Positions 10,609 to 22,429 of a stretch of 64,000 bases of DNA are shown here, piece after piece. The notes under the pieces are model-generated. The model did not search any database, was not told the DNA's origin, and saw only the letters and a list, made by a program, of their open reading frames with translations. The position numbers and the translations under genes were made by a program. The stretch's first letter is position 1. Each line of letters begins with the position of its first letter. Source of the DNA: Tetragonia tetragonoides (Eukaryota > Streptophyta > Magnoliopsida > Caryophyllales > Aizoaceae); assembly GCA_038025085.1 (NCBI GenBank), contig CM076144.1, forward strand, positions 13,609,501 to 13,673,500, given 5' to 3'.

Positions 10609-13600
10609 ATGACATCCATGGAAAATCCACAACCATGTACAGAGCATCATCAGCAACAGAAGCAAGGGGCACCAAGTCTTTGTGAAGAATGCGATTCAAA
10701 TACTTTTAAATACAAGTGTCCAGCTTGTTCTCGCCGCACATGCAGTCTCTCGTGCGTAAAGTCTCACAAGCAAAATACTGGTTGTACGGGCAAGAGAGAC
10801 ATAACCAAGTTCGTCCCTCTCAACCAATTTGACGACTCTACTCTCCTATCTGGTAATCCCATTTTCATTTTTTCGCAAAAGTTTGAAATTTTTTATTTTC
10901 CCAATTTTCTATCACCCCTGTTGATTTTTTCATGTGGGAGTATTTTTGAAATTACTAATTTCAGTTGGGTTTGGGCTAGTTTGTAGTTTTATTGTCTATA
11001 TTGTTATTTGTTCTTTTGCATATTGGCAAAGTTGGAAAATTTTCACTTTCATTGTTTGTGCCTTTTTTTTTTTCCCCTTGTATGTTATGAATTTGATCCT
11101 TTGATGTGGGTAGTTTCCATACATTGATGCCAGTTTTGTTGGGTTAGATTATAATTTTCTGGAGGATGTGAAGAGGGTAGATGTTCTATGCTTTGGGAAT
11201 TTGGCAAAGTTGGGAACTTTTTCTAGTTCGATGGTCCTAATTTCAATTTCATCTGGCTACTTTGACATAGCTAATGGCAGTTCCGTTCTGCTAATTGTAT
11301 TTTGGTCTGTGTTCCTTTTTAGCTTGGGAAAGCTGATAAATTCAATTTCCAGTTTTAATCATTGTGTTGTTACAATGATCATGGGTATATTGAGATACTC
11401 ATGTGATTATTGGTTGTGTCAGATTATAATTTGCTGGAGGACGTGAAAAGGGTAGCTGATTGCGCAAAGAGAAAGCGTGTAAAATTAGGTGATTATCCTC
11501 AGTTTAGGCTCCCTTTCCATCTTAAAGCCCTCAGGAATGCTGCAGGAAGGAAAGGTACAAAGATTTTGCTTCTCCCAGCTGGGATGTCTAAGAGGGAGAA
11601 AAACAAAAGTTATTTTGATAAGAGGTAAGAAATTCCATTACAGTAACCAGATGCTACTTATTTGTGGTTGGACTGTTTAATATGGTATTATTTTGGATAA
11701 TTGATAGTTTGATACTCCTTTTATCTGAAAAAAAAAGAAGATTATAGCTTTGGGTACTTCAGAGTTGAAGATTGCAACTCTAGGTATTGGGGATGGGCCA
11801 TCCCCAATACCTAGAGTTCGGATGGGTTAGTTAAAGGATAGATGGATCCTATACATAGCATTGGTTTGTGGTTGAATAAGTAGAATGGGAGCTTGGCGCT
11901 AGTGGGGAAAAATTGTCATGTTAGGTTGAGTATGGTATAATCAAAACTAAAGTAGTACCTTAATGGATGACATTCTCTTACACACTGCTAAAATAGAGAG
12001 TTAGAGACAGTGTCATTCTTCATGAGCTTCGAGAATATACTGAGTTAAGTCGTATGTTATGGTATATTTTTGGCTAAAGACATGTGGGGATGGTTTTGGT
12101 GGTTCAAGATAAAGTGACCAGTCCCTCTAGTTAATGGTTGTTTTATGCTTAGCAAGTCAGAAATTTCTTGATTTCTTTCGAAGTTTATTTATTTATATGT
12201 TCACTATTCTTTGTGGAAAAAAGATATAGAAAAATTAGATACAAGTGCTTTCCATTTGTGTTAGTTATCATCTGATGTCAAGCATGAGGTGATTGAGATT
12301 AGAGTTGATGGCCTTGTTTAATATTTTCCTTTTTATCCCTTGTGTCAGGAAGAAATCTATCTCTTGGACAATTGAATGGCGATTTCACTCAACAGATGTC
12401 GTTTTACTTGAACACGGGTGAGGAATTTTGCTAACATATCAGAAAAACATGCTCTTTAGTGGTTCATTTGCTCTCTGAAGTGCTGTAGCTGTTTCCCTTT
12501 TAACTGGTCTAAAGACAGCCTGTTCAATTCTTTGTTGTCATAGCTTGCATGAAAGCTCAACACTCCGCTCTGTAATTGAGAAGCATTTACAACCTAGCCC
12601 ATGGAAAACTAAGTTGAAGAGATTCTGTGATGAAGATATGGCTAACCTCAAGTTTTTCATCCGTAAATATCAGAAGGTTTGTATTTGTCAGTGGTTTGTA
12701 GCTTTCGTGACAGGTTCCTTCTTTGCCTCTAAATTTCTCTGTTGATAAAGAATGCTATTGTGCAAGGGTCTCTTGCTATACAGAACGGTGCTATTTAGTT
12801 TATCTGTGTTGCTCGCGCAATTATCTACAAGAAAAGGCTTCTTTATTTAAGCTTTGTTATTCTAGTTTCTCCCCTGTGCTGTAACTCTGATTTTATTTAT
12901 AAAAAAAGCTTCGTATTCTAGTTCTCAACTCATGATTTACCTAAGCAATAAAGTAAATTGCCTTAGCAAAACACAATGCTCTTGTCTGCTTTCCACTTAT
13001 ACCAGTTTCTATACCTTGAACTATCATTTTCACTTTGTACAACGTACTTGAACAGTAAGCTGGTCCAAAGCATAACTTAAAAGCTCGACTATCTTGAGAA
13101 TGTGGTTTTACTAAGGCATGCTTGCGGAGATTATAACTGCTTGATTTATCTAGTACTATACTACTATGCGGAAGACACTATGCTAATACTCCTAATAGTG
13201 TTGGATTTCCTAGTGTGACCTCTGGACTTTTTGGGTATACTTGTTAGTTGTTATTTGTAAGATTTAAACAAGTATATCAATTATCAAAGGCACTGTGAGG
13301 TCAGAATACTGGGGACCAGCCAAATCTACCACTAAGTTAGAATTTGAATATGTCAGAGGTCTGTTCTGTTTCCTGGAGCCCATCTTATAGTCTTCTTTTG
13401 ATGGCAGGGATCTAAGTCACCATACCGTGAGCTGGATTTAGATGCTCCAGTTAGCCATCTTTTTGCTGGGTTGGTTATTCTGGAACACCCGGCTATTCAT
13501 GTCTTCCTTTCATCAGATAGCTATGATTTTGAAGTTGTAAAAGACGTCAGGCCCCTTCCAGTTAGGCAGGAGTCCAAGGGACCTAACAGAGAGGATAGTT

Positions 13601-14049
13601 TAAGTCAAGTGGGTATTACTTTCAAGGAAGAAGAGATAGTAGAAGATGAAAGAGCTCCTGAAACTCAAATTATAGATCTTCTGAAGAGTTCAGAAGCACA
13701 CACCTCGCAAGGTGTTCGGATAGATGGCAAGCAGTCGATTGACTTTTCAAATCGTCAGTCAACAAAGAGTTTACAGGGCAACAACTCGGGGAGAAATATA
13801 AGTGAAAATGACAAGGCCCTTCCCAGCACCAGTGGCAGCGAAGTGCAAATGATTGATGCTAATATCAACGATTATGATTTTGACCAAGAATTGATTGATG
13901 CATATTCATTCCTCGTGGAGGAGAGTAACCCAGATGACTTTCTTAACTACAAACTGGAAGGTGAAGAAGAAGATCATAAAGATACCAATGCATTCTTCGC
14001 AGATGTTGAGGAGTTAGAGGAAGGGGAGATTCCGGACATTTCAGATTAG
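10609..14049 (+). CDS. BCD1: Box C/D snoRNA protein 1 homologue (zf-HIT protein), 5 exons
   Basis: Exons are 10609-10852, 11423-11624, 12349-12417, 12544-12676 and 13408-14049. All introns are GT-AG, phases agree, and the product is about 429 aa. Residues about 23-65 form a zf-HIT finger (CEEC, CPAC, CSLSC, then HKQNTGC). Exons 2-4 encode the conserved BCD1 middle region (DYNLLEDVKR, SWTIEWRFH, LKFFIRKY), and exon 5 begins SPYRELD. The tail is acidic and Asp/Glu-rich. Known family role: nuclear assembly factor for box C/D snoRNPs, needed for snoRNA stability and so for rRNA methylation. The first ATG (10609) is used; a second in-frame ATG is at 10618. A CT-rich leader precedes it. Intron 1 holds a decayed duplicate of the exon-2 start. 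Confidence 0.93.
11139..11240 (+). repeat. Decayed duplicate of the BCD1 exon 2 start inside intron 1
   Basis: From about 11148 the sequence TAG|ATTATAATTTTCTGG and the following 25 bases match the true acceptor and start of exon 2 at 11421 onward, with few changes. The next piece (GGCAAAGTTGGGAAC, about 11203) also resembles intron sequence near 11025. It appears to be a local tandem duplication. It keeps an AG acceptor but soon reaches a different sequence. Confidence 0.7.
11776..11818. repeat. Perfect 21-bp inverted repeat in BCD1 intron 2
   Basis: Arms 11776-11796 and 11798-11818 are exact reverse complements with one spacer base, so they can form a tight cruciform or an RNA hairpin. No other element boundary is visible. 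Confidence 0.9.
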
Positions 14050-14151
14050 TCACTGTGACTCATATCTTCTTTGAAGTTGATTAATGATTTACTGGTTCAT
14101 AGAGGTATATGACCTCCCAGGGGAAAAAAAACTTTTCATTTTTCATTTTTC

Positions 14152-14161
14152 ATTATTATTA

Positions 14162-14192
<31 letters not shown>

Positions 14193-14230
14193 TTTATTTT
14201 TCTTTCTTTTTTATTTTTATTTATTTATTT
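14152..14230. repeat. Simple repeat (ATT)n then (ATTT)n downstream of BCD1
   Basis: A run of ATT units grades into TTTA units and then pyrimidine-rich DNA, about 100 bp past the BCD1 stop codon. Confidence 0.95.
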
Positions 14231-15145
14231 TTTGTGTTTTGGGGCAGCGGTATAGGATCTTTTTCTGAAACATGTAACAATTATCTCTGTATTCTCCTTC
14301 TGTACCATATATAATTTTTTTTTTTTTGCAGAATGTCTCTATCTTTCCTTCTCCCCCAGCTTTTTTTCATGTTTTTTTGTGGCCCGAGACTGGCTGGTGT
14401 CTGTGGAGTCATAATACCTGCTTATCTGATTGAAAAGTCTAATTCCTCTGAAACCTTTCTGTGTAGTTGGTTACTAAAATAAGGTACATTACATCAGGTC
14501 ATGCTCGATTGCATGGGTTGAATACGCTCTCGATCTTGGGCACGGGCTACTGACAGGTTTCATCGTTCATGGAGATCAGGTTCCTTATCTCTACTTGCTA
14601 CTGCGCTTCTGTTCATTGTTTTCCGGCCTTTCTTTTAGTTGCCATAGCCCATACCTATCCAAACCTTTCATAAAAGAATCCGGTTTAGTTAAACTGTTTT
14701 TTGTTAGTATCTCGGTTTAGTGAATAACTTAATATCTGTGGCATATATGTATTTCAAAACTCCTATACCAGCACTCAGCAGTCCCAGGGCCAAGTTTTTG
14801 AATATACTTACAAGTTACAACCTTTTTTTATTAATTATGTTTTGGTTATTACTAATTAGATCCTTTGAATAAACTACATGTGATTGTGCTGTCATGTACT
14901 GTGCCTATCCATACCGACCTGATCTTAGTCAAAACATAATTGCATATATAGAAAGACAACTACTGTTTTTCTGATGGAAGTAAAGGTGAAAACAGATTAT
15001 GACACAATTAAAGAAGACTGTTAAACATAGTGTCATGTACTTTTCTCAAAGGCTAATAGCGACAATTTTATTAATTGAAATAGAAGAACAACATTATTTC
15101 AAAGACTCAAATTAGAAACAAGTAAACTACTACTAGGCATTAGAG
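14231..15145. other. Region between BCD1 and PMEI
   Basis: Probably BCD1 3' flank and PMEI 3' flank. Parts of 14240-14560 recur in degraded form at about 23280-23600, downstream of hAT copy A. No gene seen. Confidence 0.6.
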
Positions 15146-15745
15146 CTAAAACACTAGATGATTAAGAATGTCATGGACATTAAGAGCATGGTGAGCCAGC
15201 GGTACGACAGCATCTCTGATCCTGTTAACGAGGACAGGCCTGGCGTTCATCTCCAGAAGACCTTCGATGCAGGAATCTTCAACGATGTCAACGATGGCAA
15301 CCAAATTCTCCATGTTACGCCTCTTGTACTCCTTCTCGGCCTTACTGCCTCCTCCCAAATCCTCCATCATCGCCAAGGCCTGGTTCAAGTTCTTAGATGC
15401 ATCTCCAACGAGTTTAGCGCAGTTCTTGAGGCCTGACATCTCGTGGCTCCTTATCCTGCTCTGCTTTGAGAGGTGGATGGTGGCGTCTGAGGCATGTTTG
15501 GCTTCCAAGAGGGTGTTGGAGATTGCCATGAACGCGAACATCTTGGGCTGAGCATCGATCCTGGTAGCGTTAGGGAGTAGAGTCTCGAGGCAGAAGGTGG
15601 GGTAAGTGGTTCCATTGCATGACTTGATGACAAAGGCTGTTTCTTTAGGGTAGGCGGTGGGGGTTGCGGCCGAGGGGAAGGCAAGGAGACACAAAGAGAG
15701 GAAGAGGAGGGGCAAAAGCCAGTAGTGCTGTTTAACAACTGCCAT
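15146..15745 (-). CDS. Pectin methylesterase/invertase inhibitor (PMEI domain) protein
   Basis: Single exon, 199 aa. Residues about 1-28 form a hydrophobic secretion signal ending near FPSAATP. The PMEI fold follows, with the four family cysteines in the usual spacing: two in CNGTTYPTFC, one in LKNCAKL, one in EDSCIEG. The family is secreted to the cell wall, where it inhibits pectin methylesterases or invertases; sequence alone does not say which. The upstream in-frame extension to 16075 is ignored because the signal peptide starts at the 15745 ATG. A TATA box (TATATATAGA on the minus strand, 15821-15830) sits about 80 bp upstream. A frameshifted paralogue lies at 43700-44298 in unit C. Confidence 0.9.
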   Translation of the reverse strand: MAVVKQHYWLLPLLFLSLCLLAFPSAATPTAYPKETAFVIKSCNGTTYPTFCLETLLPNATRIDAQPKMFAFMAISNTLLEAKHASDATIHLSKQSRIRSHEMSGLKNCAKLVGDASKNLNQALAMMEDLGGGSKAEKEYKRRNMENLVAIVDIVEDSCIEGLLEMNARPVLVNRIRDAVVPLAHHALNVHDILNHLVF

Positions 15746-15820
15746 GGTTGTTTGTGTATAGTTTTCTTGCAAGGATGTGGATAAATTGTTGATGATGGTT
15801 TGGGATGGGGAGTTGATCGA

Positions 15821-15830
15821 TCTATATATA
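15821..15830 (-). promoter_or_regulatory. TATA box of the PMEI gene
   Basis: TATATATAGA on the minus strand, next to a GATCGATC stretch. The PMEI pseudogene copy has an equivalent TATAAATATATC at 44351-44362 beside the same GATCAAC context, so this promoter piece was duplicated with the gene. Confidence 0.65.
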
Positions 15831-15849
15831 CACATGAAGGGAGGGAAAG

Positions 15850-16685
15850 TTGAGGACAATCCCAATTGGTCTTCGTATCCTAATTCTAGTAGTACTATGA
15901 AGTGGATGATAGATAGAGCTACAATTATAGCTAAACTCCTAGTCCTATAACTATAAGGGCTTGAACTACTATAACGTTGATAGGATTTCCGTTTTCTTTT
16001 ATTATTTTGGTTCATAGATATTGATAAACAAGAAGTCAAGAAGTGTTTTAGTTCCGTAAACTTAAACCATACCATTAAAGATTAAACCCAAGGTACATAA
16101 TTTTATATCACTTTTTGACCTTGGATGTTTACCTAAAATTTAAGCAACATAGAGTATAATGATTTACTACTATTCTTTAGAGTATTATATCACACCCTTA
16201 ATTTAAAAAACTCAAAAACTTCTATACACCCACATCTCAAACTATTACTTAAAGAATGAAAGTATTCATATCAACAACTTTTTGGTAATTTTTTTAAATT
16301 ATAATATAGTAGCATTAATTATCAAAAATAAAATAAAATAGTAGTATTACTAGCATACCATTATTCAATCAACGTCCAACTTATCAATGTCACTCAATAG
16401 AAAAGTTTGCCTTAGCCCTTAGCTTATTGTAAAAATTATTTAAATCAAATTTTGCACTTTACAATAAGGTTATTTATCCTGTTGTCAATTTGTCACCAAT
16501 TTTACGCAGTAAAAAAGAGAGTCGTGAGTTTTTTTTTTTTTTTTTGTCTATAAAAGGCTAAAAAATGTACCATATAATCACAAATAAATAGTTTAAAATA
16601 GTTGTACACTATATGATACAGTAAAATAGAGAAACACAATACTATAAAAATGAAATGAAATGTACATATGTATAGGTTTTGAGTT
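15850..16685. other. Intergenic AT-rich DNA upstream of PMEI
   Basis: No gene or clear element seen; several poly-T/A tracts. Confidence 0.5.
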
Positions 16686-16769
16686 TGTAAAAGGTGGGAG
16701 TTCAAGTGATAGAGCTCTTAATCTTTTAATTTCGAGATTAAGGATTCGAAACTCATTGTTCTTAATTTA
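16686..16769 (+). mobile_element. Possible tRNA-derived SINE fragment
   Basis: Shows an A-box-like stretch (AGTGATAGAGCTC, about 16702) and a B-box-like stretch (GGATTCGAAAC, about 16742) at tRNA-like spacing. It is cut on the right by the MITE at 16770. No target duplication seen. Confidence 0.4.
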
Positions 16770-16997
16770 GGGTCTGTTTGGGGTGGTTTTCAGTTTTCAG
16801 TTTTCAGTTTTTTTGAAAACCAAAAACCAGATTTTGGAAACCACAATTTTTGGTTTTCAGTTTTCAGTTGTCAGTTTCAAAAATAGAGTAAACAACTATA
16901 ATGGGAAAAAATTTCAGCTCCAAACATAATTTCTATAAGTAGATAAAAAATTTTGAAAACCAGAAACTTGCAACTCACAACCACCCCGAACGGGCCC
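16770..16997. mobile_element. Tourist-like MITE (PIF/Harbinger type)
   Basis: Terminal inverted repeats GGGTCTGTTTGGGGTGG and, read inward from the right, GGGCCCGTTCGGGGTGG. Flanked by TTA on both sides (16767-16769, 16998-17000), the target duplication of PIF/Harbinger elements. 228 bp, non-coding, with TTTTCAGTTTTCAG repeats. Confidence 0.8.
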
Positions 16998-17145
16998 TTA
17001 GATTTAAGGATCGTATTTATTATTGTAATGGATCAAAAAGTCCAGCTTTTTTGCCTATTCCAAAAGAAAAATAAAAAATTCTAGGGTTTGAGTCTTAACC
17101 ACTAAGCTAGTAGACCCAAGAGGCCAAGACCAATAAAGAACATCA

Positions 17146-18420
17146 TTGGTAATAAGTTCATTTCCATCAACCAACAACGATCAAAACTCTCTCTTTCAAT
17201 TTTCAACCCCCACAATTTCCCTCCCTCAGCTCTCACTCAGTCACTCTCATCCGCCGTCGCTATCGTTACCCTCACCACCACTTGGCCACCATGTTCAGCA
17301 CGCCTCCGTGATCACACACACACTCTCTCTCCTCATTTTCTGCGCGCCACCACCTTGTAAACCGTGCTCATTTCCCGCTTAGCAATTATCAGCAAGTCAC
17401 TATTCACTTTTTCCATATCTCTCTGGTATATTTCTTTTTCCCTCTCTCTCTATATCTATAATTCTATATATAAAGTTTAGGTTTTTTTTATCTTTGCATG
17501 TGTTTTATATTTTCTCTTGTGAATCACTTCATTTCACACACCAGGTTGGGATTTGTGTGTATGCTTATTAAATTTGGAGACTTTAATCATGTTACCCTTG
17601 TTGGCCTAATGGCCTTGTAGTTGTACAATTTTTTCTTGTTACCATTTAAAAATAGCGATTCTGCCTCACATGATTTCGGAAGAAATTAAAATTTTATTCT
17701 TTATCTGTGACCGATGATAGAAACCTTACTTTAGGAAGGTGATTTTATAAGCAGTCCTAAGTGGCATTTGTTTCATTGATTAAATAGTGTGATTAAATAA
17801 CAATATTATTATTATTATTTTTGGAAAAAGGAGGCAGCTTGGTGAGCCTAGCAACGGTTAAAATTCTTGGTCTGTGACTGATGATGGAAATGCTAGAAAG
17901 ATGATTTTTAAACCAGTCCAAAGTGGGATTCATTGAATTGATGACATTTTAAAAAAGGAGTTACCTTGGCAAGTCTAACAAAGGTGAAAAACTGGGAAAG
18001 AAAGCTCTGAAAACACCTATTCTGGCAACGTTATTATAGACAGACATGGTCTGTTTCTAGTTATTTTGTTGATTGTAGTTGGAGTCATGTTAAGCAGGGG
18101 GGTAGCTTTGCTGCACATTTGATGGCTCATTAAGGACCTTTCGAGTACACATTATGGGTGTCGTTGGGGGTGGACCTCCGGAGCTTGTAGATTGTATTGC
18201 TAGTGATTGCTGTAACTCCTTCTTGACTTAATAAAGTGCTATGGTATTTCCCATCATAAAAAAGGTGAGATACTGGGAAAGAAAGCTCTGAACTCTCACT
18301 GATGTTGTATTAAGCAAATGTGCATTACCTAAATATGTGAACTGGGCTTGAACTTTGAACTACTGTAGGTGAAAACCGAGAGTCGTCTAAGGACTAAGAT
18401 ACAGGATCTGTAGTCTAACA
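17146..18420 (+). other. Unit A leader: promoter/untranslated exon and intron shared with units B and C
   Basis: The segment around 17160-17425 ends in CTCTG|GTATATTTC, the same donor context as 41660 in unit C. The intron part at about 17820-18010 (AAAGGAG...CTGGGAAAGAAAGCTCTGAA) is repeated at about 27290-27350 (B) and 41995-42055 (C). In B and C this leader feeds the small coiled-coil gene. In A I cannot find that gene's coding exons, so they seem to have been lost. Confidence 0.55.
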
Positions 18421-18636
18421 GTTCAATGTATCAAGCTCCTAAAAAGGAGCAGCAGCCGATATTACACTTCCTCCCTCCACAAATAAGTGTTCCTTTCGCT
18501 TTTTGTGTTAAACTTTGACCATTAATTCGTGAAAAAAATACCTTCCTAATACAAAATTTTCATATTACAGGTCCAATCTGCTCATTTAATTTTTATGTCA
18601 TTATAGTCCTTTTCGACTTGAATAATAGTCTTTGAA

Positions 18637-18865
18637 ATGACCAAAAGAAAGAGAATCGATAGCAAAGCAGAGGAGGAGCACAGTAAGGTAAAGGGAGGAG
18701 AAGAATTTTGGGGAAGAAGAATTTGAGGAAGAAGCTGAGGATACTTCCCAGGGGAATAGCAGAGATGAAGAAGAAGATGAGAGCACTCCACACAACGAAT
18801 TTACTACTGAAAGTTACAGCAGTGTGGGATGCAGTTTTTGTCCACCAGGGCGCAGGATTGGAAAG
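18637..18865 (+). other. Doubtful acidic exon-like stretch in unit A
   Basis: Starts ATGACCAAAAGAAAG and could encode a Lys/Glu-rich segment, but a one-base shift near 18710 is needed to stay open. It ends at a plausible donor (GGAAAG|GTATTC). There is no counterpart in B or C. It could be a broken first exon or chance purine-rich DNA. Confidence 0.2.
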
Positions 18866-20063
18866 GTATTCTGATCATTAGTTCTTTTCATTACAGATCA
18901 AATACACAATAGACCTAGGCATGACAGATATTTTGTTCCTTGATTCCTTCTATGTTTATTTCGTGATAAACACCTATCTCCTTGTATATTGAAAAAACAT
19001 AAAATGGATTGGATTTAGGGTCTTTGTTTTGTGTCCTTCTCTATTTTGATCAGCTAGAAAGTCGTTGATGGGGATAGATGGATTAAGGGAACTTATGTAG
19101 GGTTTTGAGTTTTTGGTGTTTGGTTTGTTTGACCATTTATTTTCCTGTCAGGGCTTTTGTAAATATGTTGAATCTTTGGTACCATTGCAATGTTTTATTC
19201 TGAAAATCTTGCTACTGTTGTTATTTCTATGGTCTCCTCTCCGATTTGTTTTCATATTTTACCGACAAATAGCATATTAGTATAGCTTCTTAATTAGTGG
19301 AATCTGTTGATTGAGAGTTGCACAAAAGCCCAGCAGATGCTAAATGGACCAAATCTTGATCAGGCTATGCTTTCTGTATCAGATTGGCACATACTATGCT
19401 TTTTTCCCCTTCTCCTCATGTTGTGTGGTCTGTACTGCACTTGTTAACCCCACCCTCAGCTAATGCGGATGAATGAACAAGTCAAAAGGGACACCTGAGA
19501 AACTGTGCACCCTTGAACACTACATTAGAAGCCAAGTTAGTTGAACCTAGGGGTGTGCTTGAATACATAACATTAGAAGCGGAAACTGTGACTCTTGAAG
19601 ATGAAAAAGGGCTAGTTGTCCAGATGTAGTACTGCATTAGTATAGCCTTCACATCATAGTATAGCTTCACATCATGAACACATCATGATTCTTGTCTTTG
19701 ATGCATTAACAGTCAGCCACAGATTCACAACATTTTATGGTTTGCATTGGGCTGGCTGTGGCTGGTTGTGTCTGGTTGTGTCTATCATGTACTTTTACTT
19801 GAATTATCCAGGTTTCACGGTAATGATATTTCATAAAATACTAGTGACGTGCAATTATTATTCCTCTGCGGTTTTCAGTATCTGTTATACTACAAATGAA
19901 CAATGAGAGCTTGTGTTATCTTAATTATTCTGATCCTCTGTAGTGTTCAGCATCTTTTCTCCACAAATGAACCTTGTATTTTTTATGTTTCTTTTCTGGT
20001 TACGTGCTTCATAAATTATGGATGGCAACTGATGGGATTTCATTGTTTGCATGCGAGCAGGAT

Positions 20064-21922
20064 ATGGAGAAAGATCTTGCCAAGTTGGTCTGCTCTGTCA
20101 AAATTCCACCTAGGTCATTCTCCAGTGAAAATGGTCCATTCAGGCAATTTTTCCTCACTCTTAATCCGAACTTTGGCCCTAGCTTCGAATCTCTTGAGGG
20201 TAACTCCCTGAAAGTATATGTTGAAGAGCGAGAGAAAGTGAAGAATTATTTTTCAGAACTTGGTGGACATGTTAGTCTCTCGGTGGATTTACTCATGCAC
20301 GATGAGCCTAGGGTGTCGTGGGGTTGGTATATTTGCTTGAGTGCCCACTTTATCAATGATGATTGGAAGCTGCAGAAGTGGGTCATTAAGTATTCTGGAG
20401 TTCCTGATGAGAATAAAAACTTAGAAACTGATATCATTTTGAAATCATTGAAGGAGTGGGATATTGAGGGCAAAGTATTGACTATAACTGCAGGGGGAAC
20501 TAGTGACACGGTTGAACTGGTTAAGGAAGACATTCAAGTGAGGAGGAAGCTCCTAATAAATGGTCAATTGTTTCATGTGCAATGCAGCAGCGATGTCATC
20601 AGTCGAATGGTTGAAGAAGGATACAACGAGATCAGAAAATCATCGACAAGGTTCAACGTCTTAGTTGGTCGAAATCTGAGCCTTCATGGTATCTCACAAA
20701 TTCTAAGCTTGGTAATGCTTTAGAGTTGGAGGCCTTGGAAGAATTTTCTACGGAATCTGTCAAGAATTACTATGATGTACCATCAGAAGAGGAATGGGGA
20801 AAAGTCAGGAGCATGTGCAGAATTGTAGACAGAATATATGACATCGTTGAGGTATTATTTAAGGTTAAAATGCCAACAGCCAATCTGTTTCTACCTCATC
20901 TCCAAGAGATAAGAGTTTATCTGACACAAGAGTCGGGCAGTTCAGATGAATTCGTGAAAGTTGTGGCTCAGAAAATGCTCAAAAGTTTCAATGAGTTCTG
21001 GGAGGATATGTATCTGGTACTTTCAATTGCTGCATTTATGGATCCACGTTACAAGATGGAATTCATTGAGTTTTGTTCCTCTAAGCTCGAGGTTGGTGAT
21101 GAGGACTCAAAGGCTACTGTTGTTTTACAGACTATTCGCAAGCTCTATGATGGTTATGTGATCCACAATCATCAAAAGGAGTACTTATTGAACGGTTCAA
21201 GTTCAGAAGAGGAAGGGAAAGAAGAAGATGAAGAAGAAGATGAAGGGGAAGATGAAGAGGAATGGAAAGAAGAAGAGGAAGAGGAAGAAGAAGAGAAAGA
21301 GAAAGAGAAAGAGAAACTGGAAGAGAAAGAGAAATTGGAAATGAAAGAGAAAGAGAAACTGGAAGAGAAAGAGAAATTGGAAATGAAAGAGAAAGAGAAA
21401 CTGGAAGAGAAAGAGAAATTGGAAGTGGAAGAGAAAGAGAAACTGGAAGAGAAAGAGAAAGAGAAATTGGAAAAGAAAGGGAAAGAGGAAGAGGAAGAGA
21501 AAGGGAAAGAGAAAGAGAAATTGGTAGAGAAAGATGAGAAGGCACCTGATAGACATGCTGAGAAAAAATGCATTAACCTTGTGAACAGACTAAACATACT
21601 AAGGGATTACAATCTGTCCATGCAATCTAAAAGAGATCAGCCCCATAGATCAGATCTGGATTTGTATCTGGAAGATCCAGTTTTTGCATGGACCGAGAAT
21701 TTTAGTGTGCTGGACTGGTGGAAAGATAACTGCTCAAGGTATCCTCATCTTTCTAGGATGGCTCGCGACTACTTGGCCATTCCAATGTCTGTTGCCACTT
21801 CTTATGACGCGTACTGTACTGGGACAAGGCAAGCTGATAGGACATTGCTATCTTTGAAATCTAACATGATGAATGCTTTGAAGTGCACAAGGAGCTGGAA
21901 TCTCGGAAACAGAAAAGACTAA
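20064..21922 (+). pseudogene. hAT transposase-derived gene, copy A (frameshifted, with Glu/Lys repeat insertion)
   Basis: Resembles the RICESLEEPER/DAYSLEEPER class of hAT-derived plant proteins but lacks a BED zinc finger. After the acceptor near 20060 come the N-terminal block (IPPRSF, LNPNF), the RNase H-like part (CLSAHFINDDWKL, 20330-20370; MDPRYKMEF, about 21037) and the hAT dimerisation region (LDWWKDNCSRYPHLSRMARD, about 21709) to the stop at 21920-21922. Compared with copies B and C, one base is missing near 20636. The frame then ends at 20723 while homology continues in another phase (20726-21922). A Glu/Lys-rich insertion (21190-21540) separates the two core domains. Family genes are domesticated DNA-binding regulators; this copy looks broken unless the lost base is a sequence error. 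Confidence 0.8.
21190..21540 (+). repeat. Glu/Lys-coding minisatellite in hAT copy A
   Basis: Purine-only strand built from GAGAAAGAGAAACTGGAA-type units. A 42-bp period (14 codons, EKEKLEEKEKLEMK) repeats about three times from 21303. Its length keeps the downstream frame. Copies B and C have only a short acidic run here. Confidence 0.9.
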
Positions 21923-22429
21923 CAGGGTATATTAAGACACTTTCTTTTTCATTCTTCATTGTCAAACATTTTCTTACTTGTTAAATGCAGATATCACTAT
22001 TAATGAACTTCCCAAACTACCTCCACCCCCACACCACATTTTAAAAATCCCGCCATCACTTTACATGTGATGTTTTAGGATCAAGCACAACTTACAACTA
22101 ACTATCTCTTATTCATTGTGATTGAAAATAAGATAAAAAGAGATGTGACATGGAAGAATATTCTGAAAATTCTCAATAGTCAAACCCTCCTAAATGCGTC
22201 CCTGATCCATCCTAAACAATATTCAAAGAACCTATGGTTAGGAACTCAACTCAAAACCTAGTTAATTTTTTTTCCTTTGATCAAATAGAGCAAACTTTTG
22301 AAATTTTTGGTTGCTGTTGCTTGTTGCAGGTATGCTGGTGTCGTCAACACAAGAAGCATTCTGCCGCAGCCATTTTGAGATCTAAGTACAGAGTAGGAAC
22401 TTTTTTGACTTTGTTTCTTCATACTGTTT

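Noticed and set aside
15746..16075. N-terminal extension of the PMEI frame
   Set aside because: The signal peptide begins at the 15745 ATG, and a TATA box lies inside the extension.
21303..21430. CRISPR-like regular repeats
   Set aside because: Units are contiguous and coding, with no unique spacers; this is plant nuclear DNA.
21132..21597. Ser/Phe- and Leu/Phe-rich minus-strand frames
   Set aside because: Products of the low-complexity Glu/Lys repeat read on the other strand.
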